From Butyrivibrio sp. (GTDB taxonomy: Bacteria > Bacillota > Clostridia > Lachnospirales > Lachnospiraceae): DNA of 39,829 nt. Under the pieces are notes generated by a model. That model saw nothing but the letters and a program-made list of their open reading frames with translations. It ran no database searches and was not told the origin of the DNA. The translations under genes and the position numbers were made by a program. Shown in pieces: positions 32,780-39,829 of the stretch (positions are counted from its first letter, which is position 1; each line of letters starts with the position of its first letter). The stretch covers positions 1 through 39,829 of the forward strand of contig JAKVKH010000035.1 in assembly GCA_022486625.1 (NCBI GenBank), read 5' to 3'.

Positions 32780-34209
32780 AAAGAACACTTTATCTGAAAT
32801 TCCTGATTGCATATTTCCTGTTTGCTGCATTCGGCTTTCTGGCGGTAGGAACATTTGTGTCAAGCCTGACGCTTGAACACAGTAAAAGGGAACGTGCAGA
32901 GAGCCTGTATTCTGAGGCAACACAGATTGCAGATACCTATGCCAGCGATCTGTATAACAGTGAGACATCGATTGCAACCGTGCAGGAGCAGTTGTCTGTG
33001 CTGTCCAAATATCTGAAAGCGACCATCTGGATCATCAATCCTTCCGGGAGACTGGTTATCGACTCTGCCAAGACACTCGATGCGGATCAGGAGGTCATTG
33101 TGAAGGGGTTTGATCCGACGATTACCGGTGGTACCTATTATACGATCGGTAATTTTTTTGGTTCCTTTGAGGACAGGGAACTCAGTGTATTTGCACCGAT
33201 TACGGCAAATTATAAGGTAAGAGCTTATGTGGTAATTCATATTCCCATGAGCAGTATTGAACAGTCAGCCAATGAGCTGCTCAATATTTCCTATCTGATG
33301 CTGATCGTATTGCTTCTGTTGTCAGTGATTATCCTGATTTTTTTTACAGAGCTGGTGTATATACCGCTTCGCAAAATCACACAGGCAACAGAACAGTATG
33401 CAGCCGGAAATATGGATTATCAGTTTACGGTGGAGAGTGAAGATGAGATGGGGTATCTTGCGGCGACGCTGTCCTATATGGCGGGTGAAATCGCCAGGAC
33501 AGAAGATGACCAGAAAAAATTTATCGCCAATGTATCACATGATTTCCGGTCTCCGCTGACTTCAATCAGGGGATATCTGGAAGCCATGCTGGACGGAACC
33601 ATACCGCCGGAAATGCACGAGCATTATCTGCAGATTGTACTGAACGAGACAGATCGTCTGACTAAACTGACCAATGGCCTTCTGACACTGAATAATCTGG
33701 GCGCAAAGGGTATGATGCTGGATAAATCAGATTTTGACATCAATCAGGTGATCCGCAATACTGCAGCATCCTTTGAGGGAACCTGCAGAGCAAAAACGCT
33801 TGCAATTGAGCTCGTGCTGACGGATGATAAGATGCTGGTCAATGCAGATATGAGCAAGATTCAGCAGGTACTGTATAACCTTCTGGATAATGCCATCAAG
33901 TTCAGTCATCATGAGTCCGTCATCAAGGTGGAAACGACAGAGAAGCATAATAAGATTTTTGTATCCGTTAAAGACAGCGGAATCGGAATTCCCAAGGAAG
34001 ATCAGAAGATGATCTGGGAGCGTTTCTATAAATCAGATCTGTCCAGGGGAAAAGATAAAAAGGGAACCGGTCTTGGACTTTCCATTGTAAAGGAAATCAT
34101 CAAGGCACATGGAGAGAATATCAATGTCATCAGTACGGTTGGCGTCGGAACGGAATTTATTTTTTCCCTGCCGAAGGCAAAAGTCATGGATGAGGATAAT
34201 GAGGATTAA
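32776..34209 (+). CDS. Sensor histidine kinase, partner of the preceding response regulator
   Basis: A 477-residue membrane kinase. Transmembrane helices lie at about 9-31 and 173-193, enclosing an extracytoplasmic domain of about 140 residues that resembles a single Cache/PDC fold. HAMP follows, then the H-box SHDFRSPLTSIRGYLE with the phosphorylated His255. The ATPase domain has an N-box (LLDNAIKFS), G1 (DSGIGIPKED) and G2 (GTGLGLSIVKE). The acidic tail DEDNED is a small oddity. The signal is unknown. Translationally coupled to the regulator. Confidence 0.95.
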   Translation: MKRTLYLKFLIAYFLFAAFGFLAVGTFVSSLTLEHSKRERAESLYSEATQIADTYASDLYNSETSIATVQEQLSVLSKYLKATIWIINPSGRLVIDSAKTLDADQEVIVKGFDPTITGGTYYTIGNFFGSFEDRELSVFAPITANYKVRAYVVIHIPMSSIEQSANELLNISYLMLIVLLLLSVIILIFFTELVYIPLRKITQATEQYAAGNMDYQFTVESEDEMGYLAATLSYMAGEIARTEDDQKKFIANVSHDFRSPLTSIRGYLEAMLDGTIPPEMHEHYLQIVLNETDRLTKLTNGLLTLNNLGAKGMMLDKSDFDINQVIRNTAASFEGTCRAKTLAIELVLTDDKMLVNADMSKIQQVLYNLLDNAIKFSHHESVIKVETTEKHNKIFVSVKDSGIGIPKEDQKMIWERFYKSDLSRGKDKKGTGLGLSIVKEIIKAHGENINVISTVGVGTEFIFSLPKAKVMDEDNED

Positions 34210-34212
34210 TTA

Positions 34213-34707
34213 ATGCATATTATATTACATCAGCCGGAGATACCGTCAAATACCGGCAATATCGGAAGAACCTGTGTGGCGACAGGAACATCACTCGATC
34301 TGATCGAGCCGCTTGGCTTTTTGCTGAATGAGAAACAGCTGCGGCGTGCCGGCATGGATTACTGGGACCGGCTGCAGCTGGGAAGGTATGTGAATTTTGA
34401 CGAATTTACGCAGAAACATCCGGGGGCAAAGATCTGGATGGCAACGACAAAAGCCAGAAGATCATATACGGATGTGGCATTCGGACCGGATGACTATATC
34501 ATGTTCGGGAAGGAAAGCGCAGGAATCCCGGAGGAAATTCTGGTGGATCATGAAGAAGACTGTATCCGGATTCCCATGGGTTTTGGAATCCGGTCGCTGA
34601 ATCTTGCAAATTCCGTGGCGATTGTTCTGTATGAGGCGCTTCGTCAGAATGGTTTTGGCGAACTTGAAATGCAGGGACAGCTGCACAGACTGCAGTGGAA
34701 GGAATAA
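34213..34707 (+). CDS. trmL: tRNA (cytidine/uridine-34 2'-O)-methyltransferase, SPOUT family
   Basis: A 164-residue SPOUT-fold enzyme that methylates the wobble ribose of tRNA-Leu isoacceptors. Family motifs are PEIPSNTGNIGRTC at the N-terminus, IMFGKESAGIP in the knot, and IPMGFGIRSLNLANSVAIVLYE near the end. The length matches TrmL/CspR. Only 3 nt separate it from the kinase gene, so it is cotranscribed. Another RNA methyltransferase follows directly. Confidence 0.95.
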   Translation: MHIILHQPEIPSNTGNIGRTCVATGTSLDLIEPLGFLLNEKQLRRAGMDYWDRLQLGRYVNFDEFTQKHPGAKIWMATTKARRSYTDVAFGPDDYIMFGKESAGIPEEILVDHEEDCIRIPMGFGIRSLNLANSVAIVLYEALRQNGFGELEMQGQLHRLQWKE

Positions 34708-34714
34708 CGGATAA

Positions 34715-36118
34715 ATGAATAAAAAAGAAGATACACTGTTTCATAAAGATGAGTTACTGGAAGTTACCATTACGGATATCGGAAATGAAGGCGAAGGCAT
34801 CGGAAAGGTCGACGGCTATACGCTGTTTATCAAGGATGCGGTAATCGGTGATGTGGTGAAGGCCAAGATCATGAAGGCCAAGAAGAACTATGCCTATGCG
34901 CATCTTGAAAGTATTGTGACGCCGTCTCCATGCAGAATTGATCCCAAATGCAGAGTGGCGAGACAGTGCGGCGGATGTCAGCTTCAGTTCATGACATATG
35001 AAAAGCAACTGGAATTTAAGGCAGGTAAGGTCAGAAACAATATCATCCGGTTGGGTGGTTTTGATGCGGCACAGGTGGATGCAGCAATGGAGAAAATTCT
35101 CTCCATGGACAATCCGTTCCGCTACCGGAATAAGGCACAGTTTCCGATCGGAACCGGTAGAAACGGACAGCCTGTAACCGGTTTTTATGCAGAGCGGTCG
35201 CATGATATTATTCCGTCAACGGAATGCTATATCGGAACGAAGGAAAATCAGCAGATTCTGCAGACAATTCTTGATTATATGAAAGCGAATCAGGTTCCGG
35301 CATATGATGAAACGACCGGCAGAGGGACTGTCCGTCATGTTCTCATCCGTAAAGGGTTTTCCAGCGGAGAGATCATGGTCTGCCTTGTGATTAACAGTCA
35401 TGTAAAGGGCGGGGATTATCTGCGTAATCAGCAGGCGTTTATCACAGCGCTTCGCCAGATCAAGGGGATGACAAGCATTTCCGTCAGCATCAATAACGAG
35501 AAGACCAATGTAATTATGGGAACTGAGATTCACACGTTATGGGGAACAGACACCATTCAGGATACGTTGTGCGATCTGACGTTCCAGATTTCTCCACTGT
35601 CTTTTTATCAGGTCAATCCGGTACAGGCACAGCGGCTCTATGATAAGGCCATTGAATATGCACAGCTGACGGGAAAAGAAACCGTGTGGGATCTGTACTG
35701 CGGAATCGGAACAATTACGCTGGCAATGGCGCGTCATGCAGCGCATGCCTATGGCGTGGAGATGATTCCACAGGCCATTCAGGATGCACAGGATAATGCC
35801 CGCGAAAACAGTATCGAAAATGCGGATTTTTACGTGGGAAAGGCAGAGGAAGTTCTTCCGGAGAAATATGAGAAGGAAGGCATTCATGCAGACGTAATCG
35901 TGGTGGATCCGCCGCGTAAGGGTTGTGATCAGATGTGTCTTGAAACCATGCTGAAGATGCAGCCGGACCGGATTGTCTATGTCAGCTGCGACAGTGCAAC
36001 ACTGTCAAGAGATCTGCGGATACTGTGTGATGGCGGCTATCAGCTGAAAAAACTCTGTCCGGCAGACATGTTTCCATGGACAGTGCATGTGGAAACGGTT
36101 TGTCTTTTAAGCAGATAA
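34715..36118 (+). CDS. rlmCD: 23S rRNA (uracil-5-)-methyltransferase, RlmCD/RumA type
   Basis: A 467-residue SAM-dependent enzyme making m5U in 23S rRNA. An N-terminal TRAM domain spans residues 1-65. Likely iron-sulfur ligands are C79, C85 and C88 (C-x5-C-x2-C) with C171. The Rossmann domain carries DLYCGIGTITLAMA and VVDPPRKGCD, and the catalytic cysteine is C425 in YVSCDSATLSRD. Firmicutes usually have one such enzyme handling both RlmC and RlmD sites. It starts 7 nt after trmL. Confidence 0.93.
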   Translation: MNKKEDTLFHKDELLEVTITDIGNEGEGIGKVDGYTLFIKDAVIGDVVKAKIMKAKKNYAYAHLESIVTPSPCRIDPKCRVARQCGGCQLQFMTYEKQLEFKAGKVRNNIIRLGGFDAAQVDAAMEKILSMDNPFRYRNKAQFPIGTGRNGQPVTGFYAERSHDIIPSTECYIGTKENQQILQTILDYMKANQVPAYDETTGRGTVRHVLIRKGFSSGEIMVCLVINSHVKGGDYLRNQQAFITALRQIKGMTSISVSINNEKTNVIMGTEIHTLWGTDTIQDTLCDLTFQISPLSFYQVNPVQAQRLYDKAIEYAQLTGKETVWDLYCGIGTITLAMARHAAHAYGVEMIPQAIQDAQDNARENSIENADFYVGKAEEVLPEKYEKEGIHADVIVVDPPRKGCDQMCLETMLKMQPDRIVYVSCDSATLSRDLRILCDGGYQLKKLCPADMFPWTVHVETVCLLSR

Positions 36119-36153
36119 TCATTGGTGAGGGGCAAACAGAAAGGAAACCTTGC

Positions 36154-36726
36154 ATGTCACAGACAACAAAACGGGCACTTGAGGCATCGCTGAAAAATCT
36201 GCTGCTTCGGAAACCGCTGGATAAAATTACGATCAGTGATATTACGGAGGACTGCGGAATCAGCAGGATGACCTTTTATTATCATTTTAAGGATATTTTT
36301 GATCTGATCGAATGGTCGTGTGTGGAGGATGCTACACGAGCGTTGGAAGGCAACAAGACCTATGATACCTGGCAGCAGGGATTTCTGCAGATTTTTGAAA
36401 CAGTCAAAGTCAATAAGCCGTTCATCATGAATGTATACCGGTCTGTCAGCAGAGAACAGGTAGAGTTGTATCTGTATAAAATGACCTATGATCTGCTTAT
36501 CAATGTAGTCAATGAAGAAGCGGCAGGTATGGATGTCAGTGAAGAAGACAGGAAATTCATTGCCAATTACTATAAATATGCATTTGTCGGTCTGGTACTG
36601 GACTGGATCAACGGAGACATGAAAGAGGATGCACAGAAGATCATTAATAAACTGTCACTTTTGATGTATGGTAATGTGTCCCGTGCGCTGGAGGCATATC
36701 GGACAGATTTCAGACAGAACAGCTGA
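36154..36726 (+). CDS. TetR-family transcriptional regulator
   Basis: A 190-residue regulator. The N-terminal helix-turn-helix is ITISDITEDCGISRMTFYYHFKDI, typical of TetR proteins. The C-terminal ligand domain resembles the DhaS-like subgroup. I start at ATG 36154 behind AAGGAAA; an in-frame extension into the end of rlmCD is rejected. A GGDEF gene follows after 19 nt and oleate hydratase lies just beyond it. Either could be a target, or the gene itself. Confidence 0.9.
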   Translation: MSQTTKRALEASLKNLLLRKPLDKITISDITEDCGISRMTFYYHFKDIFDLIEWSCVEDATRALEGNKTYDTWQQGFLQIFETVKVNKPFIMNVYRSVSREQVELYLYKMTYDLLINVVNEEAAGMDVSEEDRKFIANYYKYAFVGLVLDWINGDMKEDAQKIINKLSLLMYGNVSRALEAYRTDFRQNS

Positions 36727-36745
36727 AAAAGATAAGGAGGACCAT

Positions 36746-37897
36746 ATGCAATATGACTATCTATTATATGCGATTACAGAAGCTTATTGCATTGCCTTTG
36801 CAATAACCATCTGGAAAAATCTCAGCAGCAGTCTTGGATCTGAACATGAAGTACATCAGCTGCGCAATATGATCTATGCTTATCTGCTGATGCTGTCGAC
36901 GGATATTGTCTGGGCACTGATAAAGGATCACTTCCTGAGACTTCCGTTGTATCTCAATGCATCAGTTAATGCGCTTTGCATTATGGCGATCAGCGGCGGA
37001 TGCTATTACTGGTTCCGCTTTATTGAAGATCGTACCGGAATGTGGCTGCTGTCTCATAAAAAACTGGATAAACTGATTGCAGTGCCGATGGTGATGATCT
37101 GGACGCTGGATATCATTTCGATTTTTAACGGATGGATCTTTTACATTGATGCGGGGGGAAATTACCAGGATAATGGGAAGCGCTTTTTTCTGCAGACTAT
37201 TGTAAATTATGTCTATCTCGTGATTCCGACGGTGGTATCACTTGAGCGGGCGATTAAAGTACGTACCGGTCAGGAACGGTCAGAATACCTTACTTACGCA
37301 TTATACATGGCGGCACCGCTGACGGCAGGAATGCTGGAGGAACAGTTTGAGAAGGTTCCGCTCCTGGCATTGAATATCTTCATGATGATTCTGATTCTGT
37401 TTCTGAAAATACAGAACCTTCGTATCAGTAATGATGCGCTGACAGGACTGAACAACAGGCGCAGGCTGGATCATTATCTGGAAGAGGTATTGAGCCGTGC
37501 TTCGAAAGAACATCCCATCACGCTTTTTATCACCGATATTAACGGGTTTAAAATGATAAATGACCGGTACGGTCATCTGGAGGGAGATCATGCGCTGCAG
37601 CTCTTTGCAGAAACACTCAAGAGTACGGCTGCCAGATATTACGGATTTGCAGCACGCTATGGCGGGGACGAATTCTGTATGATTATCACTCATGCGGGAT
37701 GTGATCCGCAGAGAGTTGCACAGGAGATCAGTGATGCGCTTGCAAAGAAACAGGAAACAAGAGAGTACACCTTTACTGTCAGTATCGGATATGCCTGTGT
37801 GGAAGAGCCGGACCTCCGGCCGCAGGACATTCTGGCCATGGCAGACCGGATGCTGTATCAGAACAAGAAAAAATGGCATGCACTGCATGATGTATGA
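36746..37897 (+). CDS. Membrane diguanylate cyclase with a multi-pass N-terminal domain
   Basis: A 383-residue protein. The N-terminal 210 residues contain about six hydrophobic segments, probably an integral membrane sensor. The C-terminal GGDEF domain begins DALTGLNNRRRLDHYL and carries the intact signature RYGGDEF near residue 307. The inhibitory I-site position reads RYYG instead of RxxD, so product feedback is probably lost. AAGGAGG lies 5 nt before ATG 36746. It follows the TetR gene closely and probably shares its transcript. No EAL or HD-GYP phosphodiesterase is in the window. Confidence 0.9.
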   Translation: MQYDYLLYAITEAYCIAFAITIWKNLSSSLGSEHEVHQLRNMIYAYLLMLSTDIVWALIKDHFLRLPLYLNASVNALCIMAISGGCYYWFRFIEDRTGMWLLSHKKLDKLIAVPMVMIWTLDIISIFNGWIFYIDAGGNYQDNGKRFFLQTIVNYVYLVIPTVVSLERAIKVRTGQERSEYLTYALYMAAPLTAGMLEEQFEKVPLLALNIFMMILILFLKIQNLRISNDALTGLNNRRRLDHYLEEVLSRASKEHPITLFITDINGFKMINDRYGHLEGDHALQLFAETLKSTAARYYGFAARYGGDEFCMIITHAGCDPQRVAQEISDALAKKQETREYTFTVSIGYACVEEPDLRPQDILAMADRMLYQNKKKWHALHDV

Positions 37898-38035
37898 TTT
37901 TTAGGCAAAAAAGCCGAACTGTTTAAATTTTAATCAAAACGGGATTTTTGTTTATTTTTTCTTTTTTTCACCAGAGATAAAATGAGAATCAGAGGAAGAA
38001 AATTTCCTTGAATAATTTTTTCAGGAGGCTACAGT

Positions 38036-39811
38036 ATGTACTATTCAAGTGGTAATTATGAAGCGTTTGCAAGACCGGAAAAACCCGAGGGAGTAGACCA
38101 TAAGTCGGCATATCTTATCGGCAGCGGACTTGCTTCTCTGGCCGCAGCTTGTTTCCTTGTGCGTGATGCACAGATGCCCGGTGCACATATCCATGTACTG
38201 GAAAAAAATCCGATTCCGGGCGGTGCTCTTGACGGAGATCAGTTTACCAATGTCGGCTATGTCATGCGTGGCGGCCGTGAGATGGATAACCATTTTGAAT
38301 GCATGTGGGATCTGTTCAAATCAATTCCCTCCATCGAGACAGAAGATGTCAGCATTCTGGATGAGTATTACTGGCTGAACAAGAAGGACCCGAACTTCTC
38401 CCTGTGCAGAGCAACGGAGAAACGCGGTCAGGATGCACACACAGAAAATAAATTCAACCTGTCAGACAAGGGCAGCATGGAGATCATGAAGCTCTTTATG
38501 ACACCGGATGAGAAACTCGCCAATGTCAAAATGACAGAGCTTTTTGATGATGAAGTGTTTAATACAAACTTCTGGATGTACTGGCGCACCATGTTCGCCT
38601 TCAAGGATGATCAGAGTGCACTTGAAATGAAGCGCTATATGCAGAGATTTATCCACCATATCGGCGGACTTCCGGATTTCACTGCACTTCGTTTTACCAA
38701 GTACAACCAGTATGAGTCCATGGTTCTGCCGATGGTGAAATACCTGACAGAGCGCGGCGTACAGTTCCATTACAATACAGAGGTCACAAACGTGATCTTT
38801 GATCATAACGGCAGTAAAAAGATTGCAAAGACCATTGAACTTCGCAGTGAAGGAAAGACGGACAATATCGACCTGACAGAAGATGACTTTGTGTTCTACA
38901 TTAACGGCAGTAATGTTGAAAATTCCACCTACGGCAGCCAGACAAAGGCCAGCGGTATGGACGGAGAGATCCATGAAGGCGGAACCTTTGATCTGTGGCG
39001 TAAGATTGCAAAGCAGGATCCGGCTTTCGGTCATCCGGACAAGTTCTGTATGGATCCGGAAGATTCCAACTGGGTCAGCGCAACGGTCAATACACTGGAT
39101 GGCAGGATCATTCCCTATATCCAGAAGATCTGCAAGAGAGATCCGCTTTCCGGCAAGGTGGTAACCGGCGGTATCGTAACCGTCAAGGATTCCAGCTGGC
39201 TCCTGAGCTGGACCATCAACCGTCAGCCGCAGTATCGCAATCAGCCCAAGGGTCAGGTACTCATATGGTTGTACGGAATGTTTTCAGACAGACCGGGTGA
39301 TTTCATTAAGAAGTCCATGCGTGAATGTACCGGTATGGAGATCTGCGAAGAATGGCTCTATCATCTGGGTGTTCCGGAAGATCAGATCGAAGAGATGGCG
39401 AGAACCAGTGCCAACACAGTGCCTGTCATGATGCCGTTTGCAAGTGCCTATTTCCAGCCCCGCGAAGAGGGTGACCGCCCGAACGTTGTACCGGAGGGCT
39501 CTGTAAACTTTGCATTTATCGGTAACTTTGCAGAGACACCAAGAGATACCGTATTTACAACGGAATATTCCATCCGTACTGCGATGGAGGCTGTATACAC
39601 ACTGTTGAATGTTGACCGCGGTGTTCCGGAAGTCTGGGGCAGCGTATATGATGTCAGAGACCTTCTGGATTCCACTGTTGCACTTCGTGACGGCAAGTCT
39701 CTTACAGATATGCAGCTGGGCTTCAAGGAGAAGATCGCACTTAAGGAAGCACTCAAGAAGATTAATGGAACAGAAGTCGAAAAGCTTCTGAAAGAGCATG
39801 GAATAATCTGA
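38036..39811 (+). CDS. ohyA: Oleate hydratase (FAD-dependent fatty acid hydratase)
   Basis: Adds water to the cis-9 double bond of oleate and similar unsaturated fatty acids, giving 10-hydroxy fatty acids; in gut bacteria this detoxifies host or dietary fatty acids. It matches the myosin-cross-reactive-antigen family over its full 591 residues. The FAD-binding loop IGSGLASLAAA is near residue 28. PGGALDGD, MRGGREMDNHFECMWDL and FTKYNQYESMVLPM are family hallmarks. AGGAGG precedes the start. Codon use favours C-ending codons more than the neighbours, suggesting high expression. A TetR gene lies upstream. Confidence 0.96.
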   Translation: MYYSSGNYEAFARPEKPEGVDHKSAYLIGSGLASLAAACFLVRDAQMPGAHIHVLEKNPIPGGALDGDQFTNVGYVMRGGREMDNHFECMWDLFKSIPSIETEDVSILDEYYWLNKKDPNFSLCRATEKRGQDAHTENKFNLSDKGSMEIMKLFMTPDEKLANVKMTELFDDEVFNTNFWMYWRTMFAFKDDQSALEMKRYMQRFIHHIGGLPDFTALRFTKYNQYESMVLPMVKYLTERGVQFHYNTEVTNVIFDHNGSKKIAKTIELRSEGKTDNIDLTEDDFVFYINGSNVENSTYGSQTKASGMDGEIHEGGTFDLWRKIAKQDPAFGHPDKFCMDPEDSNWVSATVNTLDGRIIPYIQKICKRDPLSGKVVTGGIVTVKDSSWLLSWTINRQPQYRNQPKGQVLIWLYGMFSDRPGDFIKKSMRECTGMEICEEWLYHLGVPEDQIEEMARTSANTVPVMMPFASAYFQPREEGDRPNVVPEGSVNFAFIGNFAETPRDTVFTTEYSIRTAMEAVYTLLNVDRGVPEVWGSVYDVRDLLDSTVALRDGKSLTDMQLGFKEKIALKEALKKINGTEVEKLLKEHGII

Positions 39812-39823
39812 TGAACAGATTAT
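39803..39823 (+). terminator. Possible start of a terminator after oleate hydratase
   Basis: ATAATCTG (39803-39810) pairs with CAGATTAT (39816-39823), overlapping the stop codon. The window ends before any U-tract can be seen. Confidence 0.3.
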
Positions 39824-39829
39824 AATAAA

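Noticed and set aside
37898..38035. Terminator or promoter between the second GGDEF gene and oleate hydratase
   Set aside because: Very AT-rich with only a 3-bp stem (GGC/GCC) and no -35/-10 pair at proper spacing.

Overview
The window reads as core chromosome of an anaerobic Clostridia, most likely Lachnospiraceae. This is inferred from moderate base composition, strong GGAGG-type ribosome binding sites, a stand-alone MsmX/UgpC-type sugar ABC ATPase, a GalT of the Firmicutes class, an XpaC-TelA pair, YhaM, MutS2, oleate hydratase and a sugar-diacid (CdaR-type) regulator. I see no rRNA, tRNA, prophage, transposase, CRISPR array or known defence island. Genes are densely packed in short operons separated by clear intrinsic terminators.

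Layout. 1-4.0 kb: a diguanylate cyclase with a missing N-terminal anchor, the sugar ABC ATPase and a CdaR/PucR-type regulator. 4.0-4.3 kb: a non-coding block of nested inverted repeats and a duplicated REP-like hairpin. 4.3-6.9 kb: an orphan radical SAM protein, the SRP RNA gene, an Rrf2 regulator with three cysteines, and tadA. 6.9-7.9 kb: hypA-hypB without hydrogenase genes. 8.2-11.2 kb: a chemoreceptor followed directly by a MglB-like sugar-binding lipoprotein with no permease. 11.3-15.4 kb: pncB, then dtd translationally coupled to an ArsB/IT-superfamily permease, facing an AraC regulator. 15.7-18.1 kb: xpaC-telA.

18.4-21.1 kb: galK-galT of the Leloir pathway, without galE. 21.2-25.3 kb: nth, a conserved-looking unknown membrane-anchored protein, a 34-residue membrane peptide, a secreted VanW protein with an Ala/Gln tail, and an AIR-synthase/HypE-like protein. 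25.4-27.0 kb: an Lrp-type regulator coupled to an alanine-type aminotransferase. 27.1-29.5 kb, minus strand: YhaM-type exoribonuclease and an HtrA-like PDZ protein that has lost its catalytic triad. 29.6-37.9 kb: a co-directional run of mutS2, a two-component system, trmL, rlmCD, a TetR regulator and a second diguanylate cyclase. 38.0-39.8 kb: oleate hydratase.

Nothing here is clearly a new multi-gene system. The best leads are the HtrA-like pseudoprotease, the chemoreceptor/binding-protein pair, the SRP RNA that appears to lack an Alu domain, the overlapping promoter/terminator before the chemoreceptor, the nested repeats at 4.0-4.3 kb, and the orphan hypAB pair. All functions are read from motifs and recall of families; no searches were run.
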